Origin: Nitrospinaceae bacterium
Lineage (GTDB): Bacteria > Nitrospinota > Nitrospinia > Nitrospinales > VA-1
Length of the DNA stretch: 64,000 bases
Reading direction: 5' to 3'
Assembly (NCBI GenBank): GCA_029261655.1
Contig: JAJDAY010000031.1
Location: 86,238-150,237 of the forward strand
In this document: positions 22,794 to 32,400 of the stretch, piece by piece
Layout of the letters: every line of letters starts with the position of its first letter
Position numbering within the stretch: position 1 is the first letter of the stretch
Notes under the pieces: model-generated
The model's database searches: none
Told to the model about the DNA's origin: nothing
Seen by the model: the letters and a program-made list of their open reading frames with translations, nothing else
Program-made: the position numbers and the translations under genes

Positions 22794-22983
22794 GTTCTCC
22801 GAGAGTGAATACTTTCTGCAACAGCAGTAAGAAGGGGGGTGGTGAGATCGCTGAGGTTTTCCAGCCTATGCCTGTTCGGGCAATTTAAACTAAGCCCAAA
22901 AAACATAAAATTGTACCGGTTGATTTTACCCGAAAACCCCGGCCTTCACAATGGACAATGCAAACCATCGCGCAAGAATTTTA

Positions 22984-25275
22984 TCAACTCAATCCGGATT
23001 TCCTGCGGACCCACCAATCGACCATGAGAAACCCCACCAACAAACCGTAGGACCACCAGTTGTCCCACAGGGAAAACGTTTTTTTATTTGTTAGCACCCT
23101 GACTTCGGGGTTTTCAAACCGGATACCGGACAAATCTTTGGCCTCGTCCAGAATGACATATTCACCGCCGGTAACGTTTGCAATATTTTTCAACAAGGCG
23201 GCGTTCACCAGGGGTTTGTCAAACTCCGCCGTTTCTCCTGACACCCCAATACTGATTTTATCGGAAATCTTCTCACCGTTTCGATCCAACTCAATTTCAA
23301 CGGAGTAAAATCCTTCCCGTTCGGGTAGAAACTGAAACGCTCCGTCGCCATTTTTATCCACATCCAGCAAGTGATCTTCCCTCTCGCCTGACACTTTAAA
23401 AAGAGTCAGGTTCACCTTTTCTTCAGAGGCGGGCGTGTAGTCTTCCTTGAGCACATTGAACCTGACGAGCACCTCCTCGCCTTCTTTGTACCGCTCTTTA
23501 TCGGTTTCCAGCCGCAATAGACGGGTTTCCGGCGCGTTGGTGATCCAGTCGATCGTATTATTCCAGAATCTTTCATAATACCTCCCGCTTCCACCCTCCC
23601 CCACTCTGCGAAAGTTCCAGTTCCAGGACGAATCGGTCGTGAGAACCGCGGTCCGGCCTTCGCCTGTTTTTATAGTGGCCATAACGGGGATCGTAGTTCC
23701 CTCAATTTTATAACCTAACAATACATGGGACTTGGGTTTGGCGGTCAGGCCGAGGTTCAGGCCGTTCAACAACGGCAGGGATTCCCAGGTCTTTTGACTG
23801 GAAGCTTTCTTTTTTTCCAGGCGCAGGATGGGATGATGCTCTAGCTTTTTCTCCACAACAGGTTTGAATTCTTCACTGGAATAACCTTTCCCGACCTTTT
23901 GCATGGTGACGGGCAAAATATCTTCTATCGGAGTTCGGTCATAGCCGCCTCCCTGGAAAGAGAGATCTCCGCCGATCATCAAAAAAGACCCGCCCTCCTG
24001 GACATAGGTTTTAATGTTACTGAGCAATTTTTTATCGATGAAGGACTCGAAACGAAAATTCTGAAAAATAACCAGATCAAATGAATTGAGGTAATCGCTG
24101 AACAACAGATTGGAAGGAAAGGGGATCAGGCTCAGTTCCGAAGTCGGCGCGGCCACATCGTCGCTCAACGTTCTCAGAATGAAAAAAGACAACAAGTCCA
24201 CCTTGGGGTTGTTGACCAGAACTTCGCGCAGATAGCGCGAGTCCCAGGAGGGGCGGCCATTGAGATGAAGGATGCGGGTGCGGTCGCGGATGACTTTGAC
24301 CTGAAAATCCCTGTGGTTATTCGTGGTGATTGATTCACCGGAAAATAACGGTACGGACAGGGAGTAAACACGCTTCCCCAGGTCCCTTGGGGTGAACTGC
24401 AACTCCACCTGGTAATCCGTCTTGCCCTCTCTAATCTCCACCATTTTCGAAATGAGAATGTTTTTCCCCTCTTTGAGCACCAAAGAAATATTTTTATTTC
24501 CCATGGAGGAGGCGTTCAGGGAAACACTGAGATTGACCGGTTGAAAAGCGAAACCAAAATCCGGGGCCAGGAGACTTTGGATGGACAAGTCCTTGAAAGA
24601 TTCATTGGTCCCCGCCTGAATCGTATGCACAGGGCTATTTAAACCCGCCAGTATCTCAACCAGTTCCCTCGAAGGATCATCCGATGAATGATTCAGGTCG
24701 GCACCGTCGGTGAACAGAAAAACCCCTGCGAGAGGTTTCTTTTCATAATGTTTTTTTAAATCCCTGAAGACTTTGCTGTAATCGGTGTTGGGCCGACGGG
24801 CCTGGTACTGCACGTCAACATCGGATGCGGGTTCGGTATGGTCTGAAATGAAAAAGGTGTCCACATTGAAATCCTTTTTCAACCCGGCAAGATAATCCTT
24901 ATTTGCCTTTAAGGTTTCCAGCACCCGATCCATTCTTTTTTCTTCTCGCGGAAAGGTTTTGATACCCATGCTTTTGCTGTTGTCCAGCAAGACGGCGATC
25001 GAATTTTTATGGGACTGGCTTTTCTTCAACTCCAGTTGCGGTTTGAGCAGAAGAAGCCCCAGAAAAAGAAAAATAAAAACTCTCAAGCCAAACAGGAAAA
25101 TTTTTTTCAGGCGTGAGGGAATGCGCTTAAGGCTGGTCCAAAAAAACCATAAGGCCAAGGGAATCGACACGCCCAAAATAACGGCGATCGCCTGACTGTT
25201 TTCAGGAGCCCATTGGATATTCCATTCATTATATTCCGCCAGCCCGGACCCGAAGAACTCGATGAGAAAATTCAC
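22984..25275 (-). CDS. VWA-domain membrane protein with glutamine-amidotransferase-like region
   Basis: A 763-residue protein. Two membrane helices (about 28-47 and 58-77) precede a von Willebrand A domain whose MIDAS-like DNSKS is at about 98-102. Bacterial Ig-like segments follow, then a class I amidotransferase-like fold (LILHLNGRPSWDSRYLRE-type start, later FLMIGGDLSFQGGGY), and a C-terminal membrane helix near 740-757. Such proteins are usually encoded with MoxR, DUF58 and DUF4159 partners in BatA-like clusters of unknown function. The GTG start at 25275 overlaps the DUF4159 stop by 4 bases, indicating coupled translation. No MoxR or DUF58 gene is seen nearby. Confidence 0.8.
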   Translation of the reverse strand: MNFLIEFFGSGLAEYNEWNIQWAPENSQAIAVILGVSIPLALWFFWTSLKRIPSRLKKIFLFGLRVFIFLFLGLLLLKPQLELKKSQSHKNSIAVLLDNSKSMGIKTFPREEKRMDRVLETLKANKDYLAGLKKDFNVDTFFISDHTEPASDVDVQYQARRPNTDYSKVFRDLKKHYEKKPLAGVFLFTDGADLNHSSDDPSRELVEILAGLNSPVHTIQAGTNESFKDLSIQSLLAPDFGFAFQPVNLSVSLNASSMGNKNISLVLKEGKNILISKMVEIREGKTDYQVELQFTPRDLGKRVYSLSVPLFSGESITTNNHRDFQVKVIRDRTRILHLNGRPSWDSRYLREVLVNNPKVDLLSFFILRTLSDDVAAPTSELSLIPFPSNLLFSDYLNSFDLVIFQNFRFESFIDKKLLSNIKTYVQEGGSFLMIGGDLSFQGGGYDRTPIEDILPVTMQKVGKGYSSEEFKPVVEKKLEHHPILRLEKKKASSQKTWESLPLLNGLNLGLTAKPKSHVLLGYKIEGTTIPVMATIKTGEGRTAVLTTDSSWNWNFRRVGEGGSGRYYERFWNNTIDWITNAPETRLLRLETDKERYKEGEEVLVRFNVLKEDYTPASEEKVNLTLFKVSGEREDHLLDVDKNGDGAFQFLPEREGFYSVEIELDRNGEKISDKISIGVSGETAEFDKPLVNAALLKNIANVTGGEYVILDEAKDLSGIRFENPEVRVLTNKKTFSLWDNWWSYGLLVGFLMVDWWVRRKSGLS

Positions 25276-26072
25276 TTTGAATGGTATCTTCGTAATCTTT
25301 CGAGAATAATGGGCAAATGCACCATGTCCTTTTTATAATCCAGGGTCAGGGAGTACATGACGATGTTGACCCCCAGCCGGATACTGCCCTGCCTTTGCGT
25401 GCTTGAACCGGCGACGATGTCATGATTCCAGTGCCCCAGTTTATCCCTGGCCCAGGCGCCGCCAAGGTCGTTGGTGGAATAGGCCAGCACCGTCCGCCCT
25501 TTAATGGAAATTTCTTCGAGAAAAGGATTCAATAGGACACGTCCCGCCGGTCGTTTGATCAAATAAAACGACCGGTAAATGGAATGATCTCTGGATATTT
25601 TTTGTAAGGGAATTTTAGGAAACAGTTGCGCGACCAGTTTCCTGACCGAAGCGTCGAACTCTGAGTGAATTTTTGATGAACTGTCATCGATCAAAAGAAA
25701 TCCGCCGAATCCAAGATAATGCCGCAATATCCGCAATTCCCTGGGCGAAAAAGGCTCGAACCCGGCGTTTCCCGCCAGATAAATAAATGGATAGCGGTAT
25801 AAATCAGGATCGGTGAGCTTGATCTCGACGGGTTCCCGGTTGACCTCGATCGAGGTTCTTCTGGCCAACTGCGCCATCAAACTTCTCACCGCTTCCGGTC
25901 GGGGCCGGTGGTCGCCTCCCCGGTATTTGATGATGGGAATCGTCAACTTGGAATAATCTCCCCAAACGACCGGCGTGAATAAAAAACCACCGCCCAGGAC
26001 TGCCAGACCCATAATAATGTAAAAAGCGAATCGCATGGGTTTGAGTTTAAACAGGATTTCCTTTGTTTTCAA
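25272..26072 (-). CDS. DUF4159 domain protein
   Basis: A 266-residue protein with one N-terminal membrane helix (about 12-33) and a DUF4159 domain: IIKYRGGDHRPRPEAVRSL, then YPFIYLAGNAGFEPFSP, GGFLLIDDSS and a conserved YSTNDLGGAW. The fold is thought to be related to class I amidotransferases. The TTG start at 26072 has GAGG 7 bases upstream; ATG at 26036 is the alternative. It forms an overlapping pair with the VWA gene, as in many other bacteria. Confidence 0.85.
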   Translation of the reverse strand: MKTKEILFKLKPMRFAFYIIMGLAVLGGGFLFTPVVWGDYSKLTIPIIKYRGGDHRPRPEAVRSLMAQLARRTSIEVNREPVEIKLTDPDLYRYPFIYLAGNAGFEPFSPRELRILRHYLGFGGFLLIDDSSSKIHSEFDASVRKLVAQLFPKIPLQKISRDHSIYRSFYLIKRPAGRVLLNPFLEEISIKGRTVLAYSTNDLGGAWARDKLGHWNHDIVAGSSTQRQGSIRLGVNIVMYSLTLDYKKDMVHLPIILERLRRYHSK

Positions 26073-26205
26073 TGAGGAACCTCAATTCAAAATTCTTAAC
26101 ATTATATGAATTGGCCCGATATGAATTATTTTTGCCTAACCCTCATCCCCTGGGTTAGACTGATTTGGACCCTGTTATTGATAAAACCTTACTGGATACA
26201 ATAAG

Positions 26206-27297
26206 TTGAAATCCCCTGTACTGCTCAATCCCGGCCCGGTCAATGTGACCCCCAGAGTGCGTGACGCCTTGTTGAGAGGCGATTTGTGCCACCGCGAAGT
26301 GGAGTTTTCCGACTTAATGGAGAACATTCGGCAAAAATTGCTGAAAGCCTTTGATATCGAGGACGAATACACCTCCGTCCTGATTTCCGGTTCGGGAACC
26401 GCCGCGCTGGAAATGGGCGTCTCATCCTGCCTGAGTTTGGGAAAATCCATTCTCATCATAAAAAACGGTGTTTACGGCGAACGCATCGAAAAGATCGCCG
26501 ATATTTATAAATTCCCCAAACACGTGCTGAACTACGACTGGGGGCAACCGCCCTCCATGAAGGATGTGGAAAATGCCTTGAAGCAACACCCCGACATCGA
26601 AGTGGTCGCCCTCGTCCACCATGAAACCACCACAGGGCTATTGAACCCGCTGTTCGCGGTCGGCGACCTGGCCCGAAAATACGAAAAAAAATTTTTCGTC
26701 GATTGTATCAGTTCTCTTGCGGGGGATGAGGTGGATTTCAAAGCCTGCTCCATAGACTTTGCCATCGGAACGGCCAACAAATGTATTCAGGGGCTTCCCG
26801 GAGTCGCGTTTGTTTTCTTCCGCAAGAAAGATCTTTGCCGGCTGAATTATATTCCCGACCGGTCTCTTTATTTCAATTTATTGAAATATCATGGCGCTCA
26901 AGAGGCAGGAGACACGCTGTTCACCCCGGCGATACAAATTCATTACGCCCTCGACGAAGCGCTCGATGAATTGCTGGAAGAAACCGTTCAGGGACGCATC
27001 CGGCGTTACAAAGAAGCCGCGGATTTATTCCGCAAAGGTTTTTCCGAAATGGGGCTGGAATTTTTGATCCCGGAAGGCCATCGCTCTAATTGCCTGACCG
27101 CCCTTCGCCTGCCGGAAAGCATCGACTATACGGATCTGCATGCCCGGCTGAAAAGCCAGGGGTTTGTGATTTACGCCGGACAAGGCAACCTGCAAAATAA
27201 AATCTTTCGCATCGCCAATATGGGCGATCTCAAGAAACAAGATATCGAAACCTGCCTGCAGGCGCTCAATGCAACCTGCTCCCAAAAAACTCAATGA
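26206..27297 (+). CDS. Class V aminotransferase resembling 2-aminoethylphosphonate transaminase
   Basis: A 363-residue PLP enzyme. LLNPGPVNVTPRVRDAL at the N-terminus, SGSGTAALE near 61-69, the PLP Asp in FVDCISS near 165-171 and the Schiff-base Lys192 in TANKCIQGLPG match the PhnW branch of class V aminotransferases. PhnW converts 2-aminoethylphosphonate to phosphonoacetaldehyde. Relatives act on other amines in surface-polymer pathways. No phnX or C-P lyase gene is in the window, so the substrate is open. The only in-frame start before the conserved N-terminus is TTG at 26206. It is followed after 12 bases by the next gene. Confidence 0.8.
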   Translation: MKSPVLLNPGPVNVTPRVRDALLRGDLCHREVEFSDLMENIRQKLLKAFDIEDEYTSVLISGSGTAALEMGVSSCLSLGKSILIIKNGVYGERIEKIADIYKFPKHVLNYDWGQPPSMKDVENALKQHPDIEVVALVHHETTTGLLNPLFAVGDLARKYEKKFFVDCISSLAGDEVDFKACSIDFAIGTANKCIQGLPGVAFVFFRKKDLCRLNYIPDRSLYFNLLKYHGAQEAGDTLFTPAIQIHYALDEALDELLEETVQGRIRRYKEAADLFRKGFSEMGLEFLIPEGHRSNCLTALRLPESIDYTDLHARLKSQGFVIYAGQGNLQNKIFRIANMGDLKKQDIETCLQALNATCSQKTQ

Positions 27298-27309
27298 GGA
27301 GAAACGTTC

Positions 27310-27978
27310 ATGGGACTGTATGAGTTGATGCGGGAATACGCGGTGGAAACCAGCGTCCCGAATGAGCCCTCCTCTGCCACACCGGAGCTTGGTTACAGTC
27401 TCTCGTTGTTCCATACCGGGTTGCTGGAGTCTGGGCTGTCCTCAGAGGGGCCGGAGGATAATCCCTTGCTGACCGCATCCCCCCTGGACATCGACGGCGC
27501 CTGCATCAGTTATTTTGTCGTGGCTTTTCTGCCTTTCAGCGCCATCTCTCAGGAAGAGGAAATGAACACCATTTTATTTGATGTGTATTCCTTTTTCAAA
27601 TGGATGGATAAAAACAACATTGAGCACGGACTGGGGCAACGCAACTTAATGGCAATGATAAAAGAATTATTTTCCATGCAGGAGCGATGTCTCAAGCTCA
27701 GTCACCTGCTTGATAACGAATCCGGGCGTGTTCTGGAAACCAACCCGGATGTCGTCAATACGGTCAACGATGTTTTCACGGTGATGAAAATCGAGAAAAA
27801 CACGGTGGTTCTGCAGGGTCAAAATGAAAACGAATCGTTTCGCCTGGGCTTGCCCGCGGATATTCTTCCTTTGATACAATTGCACGACTCCCTGGAACTG
27901 GTATTGGGAGACACAACAAATAGCTGGGTGCTCATCGAAGCGGGGCAGGTGTTTCCTGAGCTACCCCCGGTTGAATAG
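27310..27978 (+). CDS. Hypothetical protein (222 aa)
   Basis: A soluble acidic protein starting MGLYELMREYAVE, without signal peptide or membrane helix. The middle is helical (LFDVYSFFKWMDKNN) and the C-terminus reads as beta-rich (NTVVLQGQNENESFRLGLP). No family recognised. GAGGAG lies 9 bases before the ATG. It is 12 bases after the aminotransferase and 5 bases before the next lipoprotein gene, so the three probably form one operon. Confidence 0.7.
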   Translation: MGLYELMREYAVETSVPNEPSSATPELGYSLSLFHTGLLESGLSSEGPEDNPLLTASPLDIDGACISYFVVAFLPFSAISQEEEMNTILFDVYSFFKWMDKNNIEHGLGQRNLMAMIKELFSMQERCLKLSHLLDNESGRVLETNPDVVNTVNDVFTVMKIEKNTVVLQGQNENESFRLGLPADILPLIQLHDSLELVLGDTTNSWVLIEAGQVFPELPPVE

Positions 27979-27983
27979 TTCAA

Positions 27984-28403
27984 ATGAAAAGTATTTTTAA
28001 ATTTGCGCCACTATTATTATCAACTTTCCTAGTATCATCTTGTTTAGACCAAAAAATGGATTTATTTTTGGATAGTTTCCCGGATAAATTTAAAATAGTC
28101 ATATTCAACAACGGAAAAGAAATAAATAGATACGCTATAGATAAGAATCACCAACTCTATGAGCTTTTATTGTCCTTCTTGCAAAATAATCAAAAAGAAT
28201 GGAATCAGGATTTGACGGCTTACGCGCCGGTTCTTTTAATGAACTCAGAAAAGTTCAAAATAAATTTTTTGTTCAACGATAATTTGGTTGTTGTAAATTT
28301 TGAAAATAAAAAAGGTCATTGGTTTCAAGTATCTAAATATATTGAAGGCAGTCAAATAAAAGTCATTAAAGACAAATTTATAGATGATGAACAATATAGA
28401 TAA
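27984..28403 (+). CDS. Predicted lipoprotein (139 aa), AT-rich
   Basis: The signal peptide ends in the lipobox VSSC with Cys at residue 20. The mature part is a small beta-rich domain (KIVIFNNGKEI, NFLFNDNLVVVNFENK) of no family I recognise. Base composition is clearly more AT-rich than its neighbours and codon use is shifted to A/T endings, which suggests acquisition from another source. Aspartate is at position +3, not +2, so no clear inner-membrane retention signal is seen. Confidence 0.7.
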   Translation: MKSIFKFAPLLLSTFLVSSCLDQKMDLFLDSFPDKFKIVIFNNGKEINRYAIDKNHQLYELLLSFLQNNQKEWNQDLTAYAPVLLMNSEKFKINFLFNDNLVVVNFENKKGHWFQVSKYIEGSQIKVIKDKFIDDEQYR

Positions 28404-28512
28404 CCAGTAAAACTGTATTTACACTTTTTAGAATTTAAAATTAACTCTGGTTTCGACAAACACTTTAACAGCGAGTGAGTTTTTTACACTTTCAATGTCA
28501 TAAGAAAACTTT

Positions 28513-29439
28513 ATGGACATCGACACACAAAAAGATTTTCCCGCTATAAAAGCGGACTACCGTTTCACCAGGGCTGATGAAGCCTTGCTTCTCACGATGA
28601 AACCCGAGCTGGAGTCCGCTGCTGATGAATTCATGGATGGGTTTTACGAGTTTATCTGGGGTTTTGGAAAAGCAGGAGACTTTTTGAAAGATGAGGCGGT
28701 CCTCAAGCGGCACCGCGGTAAAGTTCGTCAATGGTACCTGGATCTTTTTGGAGGCACTTATGACATCTCCTATTTCATGAAGCTTTATAAAATAGGAGAA
28801 ATCCATGTCAAACTCGGTCTTCCTACCCATTATGTTAATGCGGCATTTAATTATGTTCGGGTTTTTACCCTGGGTCGTGTCAACAAACTATCCCACAAAG
28901 AAACGGATTTGACGGACCGGTTCAAGGCCATTGAGAGGATTCTCGATATTAACCTGGATGTGCTGACCAGTTCCTATCGGGAAGAAGAGATGAGCCGTTA
29001 TTTATCTCTCTCCGGCATTGAAAAGACGTTATTGGGATTCCTCAAAAAAACCAGTTCCTACTTTAACTACCTGCTGGCGATTGCGTTGGTGATGGTGGCG
29101 TTTTTTGCCATCGGATTGTTCGGTTACGACGTTTATCTGCTTTTCTCTGGCCAGACCAATATTGAAAAAGGGATTTTAACCATTCTCGGCAGTCTCTTGA
29201 TCCTGTGGGCGGCCATCGAATTGATCCATGAAGAGATGAAGCATCTGCGCGGCGGAAAATTTGCCCTGGAGGCCTTCATCGCCCTTGCCATTGCCGCTCT
29301 CATTCGGAAGATCCTTATTTTCTCACTTTCTCCCGCCCAAACGATGGATGTCGTGCTGTACGGAGCGTTGGTGCTTTGTCTTGCGCTTGCCTACTGGCTG
29401 ATCGTGCATCAAATCAACCCCACGAAAACACGCAATTAA
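28513..29439 (+). CDS. Protoglobin-PsiE fusion membrane protein
   Basis: A 308-residue protein. Residues about 10-165 are a globin-sensor (protoglobin) domain with the proximal heme His98 in LYKIGEIHVKLGLPTHYV. Residues about 183-300 hold four membrane helices (183-210, 220-238, 251-270, 279-298). The segment HEEMKHLRGGKFALEAFIAL followed by AALIRKILIF matches the phosphate-starvation-inducible PsiE family. The globin part would bind a gas (O2, NO or CO) and the membrane part would be the output. This differs from the usual cyclase or chemoreceptor outputs. PsiE function is itself unknown, so the role is inference. It appears to be a single-gene unit. Confidence 0.8.
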   Translation: MDIDTQKDFPAIKADYRFTRADEALLLTMKPELESAADEFMDGFYEFIWGFGKAGDFLKDEAVLKRHRGKVRQWYLDLFGGTYDISYFMKLYKIGEIHVKLGLPTHYVNAAFNYVRVFTLGRVNKLSHKETDLTDRFKAIERILDINLDVLTSSYREEEMSRYLSLSGIEKTLLGFLKKTSSYFNYLLAIALVMVAFFAIGLFGYDVYLLFSGQTNIEKGILTILGSLLILWAAIELIHEEMKHLRGGKFALEAFIALAIAALIRKILIFSLSPAQTMDVVLYGALVLCLALAYWLIVHQINPTKTRN

Positions 29440-29463
29440 TGATCGTAGGCTAAACAAGAATCT

Positions 29464-32400
29464 CTAACGGTAATCCCCCGTCAAATTAAACCCCGCCCAG
29501 TAGGAAGGATGCGGGTACAGCCGCTTCACCAGCAATTGCGCCTTACGCAAACTTTCCCCTTTATTGTCCACGACGTAATTGCGATAAAAATGTTTGATGA
29601 GAATGGCTGTCGAGATATCGCTGACTCGCCATAAAGACGACAATAAAGAATGCGTTCCGGCATAAATGAAAGCCCGGTTCAAACCCACCAGTTCATCCCC
29701 TCCGGTGATTTTCCCCAACCCTGTCTGGCAGGCGCTGAGCGTCACGATATCCGCGTTGATGTTCAGCGCGAACACTTCATTGACTTCAAAGTTGCCGTCC
29801 TGGGCCAGGTCCTTGGTCAACTTCAGGGATGAAAACAATGGATTGATCGGGTCAAACTCTCCGTGCGAGGCGATATGAATGATCTGGTATTCCCCGATGT
29901 TTTCGGTGAGCCAGCTCTCGGTCGCCTTCTCCCGCGTCAAAACATCGATCTTCGGGAAATTCCATTTGATGGCGTTGGCTTCCATCTCCGCCAGCGGCAG
30001 ATCGTAATTAAAGTCGCCCAGATCGGGATTTCCGAGAGCCAGAACTTTCACTTCAGCTGAATTATTTTTTGCGGTTTTTCTCGCAAACGTGAATTTCAGG
30101 ACCGACGCGCTGGGAGAATAAAACAGAGGATGCCGCTCCACCAGATAACTTTCCGTATTTTTCAACGAGGAGAATGAAACATAATGGAGCACTCCCTGAG
30201 GGATGATGCCCAACACCCGCTTGTCGGCGATATATTTCTCCAGGGGCTGAATCAACAAATCGTTGAGCCGGACCGATTGTTCATCAAGCGGCGCCAGTTG
30301 CTGCATGCGCTTGCGATAATCTTTGACTAAAGGATCGAGTTCAGATTCCTTCACCGGAGTCCGCACCACGTCGATCCCGCCCTTCTGAATGACCCAGGCC
30401 ACCAGTTCATTTGTGGTCACCAGATATTCTACAAGCGCGACATCAGGCTCCAGCAAAGTATCCAGTTCTTTAAGTGTGATGGATTCCACGGTGATGAAAT
30501 TGGATATCTCAGGGCTTTCCTCTTTTGCCTGAATCAACAGATCCTGATACTGCGTTCGGGCTTTGACCAGGTTTTTGGCAATGTCCTCAATTACTTTTTC
30601 ATCCTCCCCGGACCGTGCCACGCCCAGAGCTTCTTCGATAGACCGGATTTTTTGTTTCTGGTCGGTCAGGCCATCGTATAGTTTCTGGCTGACATCGTTT
30701 TTCAGGCTGACTTTCTGATTGCCCAAAAGATCGATAAAACTTCGGGACTTGGCGCGTTCGGCGTAATTGAACGACTCCTCCACCTTGCCAAGGTCCAGTA
30801 ACACGAGTCTCAATTCTTTATAGACATCCTGCTTGTCGGTCAGAAAACCATTTTGAAATTCCTCAACCTTGATTGCGGCACGCATGCCATCCACCACCGC
30901 AACCGCCTGCTCATACAATTCTGCGGCCTCCGTCAACTTGCCGGCCTTGGCCAGACAGACTCCGCCGCCACGCAACGCCCGCCAGTGCACTTCAGGAATA
31001 TTCAGTTTTTTAGCAAGTTCTCCCGTCTGCTGAAAAATAACAATCGCTTTATCGCAGGTATTTTTTTCTAACGCGAGATGACCGGCTTCCAGCATGGACT
31101 TCACGAGATTGGTTTTGTTGCCGATTTCCCGGCTCAACTCGATCGCCTGCATGATATGAGGTTCCGCCTGATCCAATTGCCCCAGACGCATATAGCTCAT
31201 ACCAAGATTGCGGTGGGTGTAACCTTGTCCCCATTTGGATTTGAGTTCCTTGTCTTTTTTCAGGGCTTTGTTGAAATACTCGATGGACGTTTCATATTTC
31301 TTGTCCTTTCGATAAACCAGACCGATGTTGTTGTTCGCCGAAGCCACGTCCAGAGTCGAGCGGATTTCCTCTGCCAGTTCCAGACTGTGATTCAAATGTT
31401 CCAGGGCGCGCTCGGAATCATTCAGAGTCCAGTGAATCAAGCCAAGGGTGTTGTAGATGAAAGCCTGCTGGCGCTTGTCCTTTTCGGTTTCAGCAATTTT
31501 CAGGGATTCTTTCTGGAAACGAAACGCTTTTTGATAATTCCCTTGAAACCAATGGGAATTGGCCTGATACAGCAGGGCTTTGGAAAGACCTTGCTGTAAA
31601 TTTTGCTGGGCGGCCAGGGTCTCGGCCTTTGAATAAAAATCCAGCGCAGGGGCAAAATCGCCTTGTTTCTCCGCGACCAGTCCCAACTCCAGAAGGGTTT
31701 CCACCTGTTGTTCGTTATTTTCCAACTCCTGAAACAACTGATAGGCTTGCTGGAAATATTTCCTCGCCGCATCAAATTGGTTCAAACGAAGATAATAAAT
31801 TCTACCGATGCGCCGAAGTTCCAGCCCCCGGTTCAGGTCTTCCCCGATCTCTTCATTAAGAGCCAGAGACGCCGTAAACGCTTCCAGAGCCTTGTCATAA
31901 TCGAGGGCGTTTTCTTCAACAATACCAAGCTGACTGTAGTTCTCCGCCAGCCGGTCGAGAATATCGTGTTCCTCGTAAATTGCCAGGGCTTCTCTTAGAT
32001 GACCGACAGCTACAGGGTAGTTTTCCGCTCTGGAGTATAAGATGCCCAGGAAATAAAGCGCCTCGGCCTTTTCTTCCGGGTCTTCTTTCCCTGCGGCCAT
32101 CTCCAACAGTTTTTCCTGATACTGAATCGCCTTGGGAGTGTCGTCCATATTGTAGGCGGCCTGGGCCAGGCTCTTGATGATTTTTTCGACCAGGCTTTTG
32201 TCCGGCAGGAAGTCCGACAGGGTCAGGGCCTTTTCCAGGTTATCAATGGCTCCCAGCCAATCCTGATCGGTGTACGACTGAGCGCCCTTTTTGGCGTTTT
32301 CCATAAAATGCGTCTGGGCAAACTCGAGTTTCGCTTCTTCTTCCATACCGGGAAATCCGTAAAACCGGTATCCGGCCCACGCCAGGGACTTGGGATGAAG

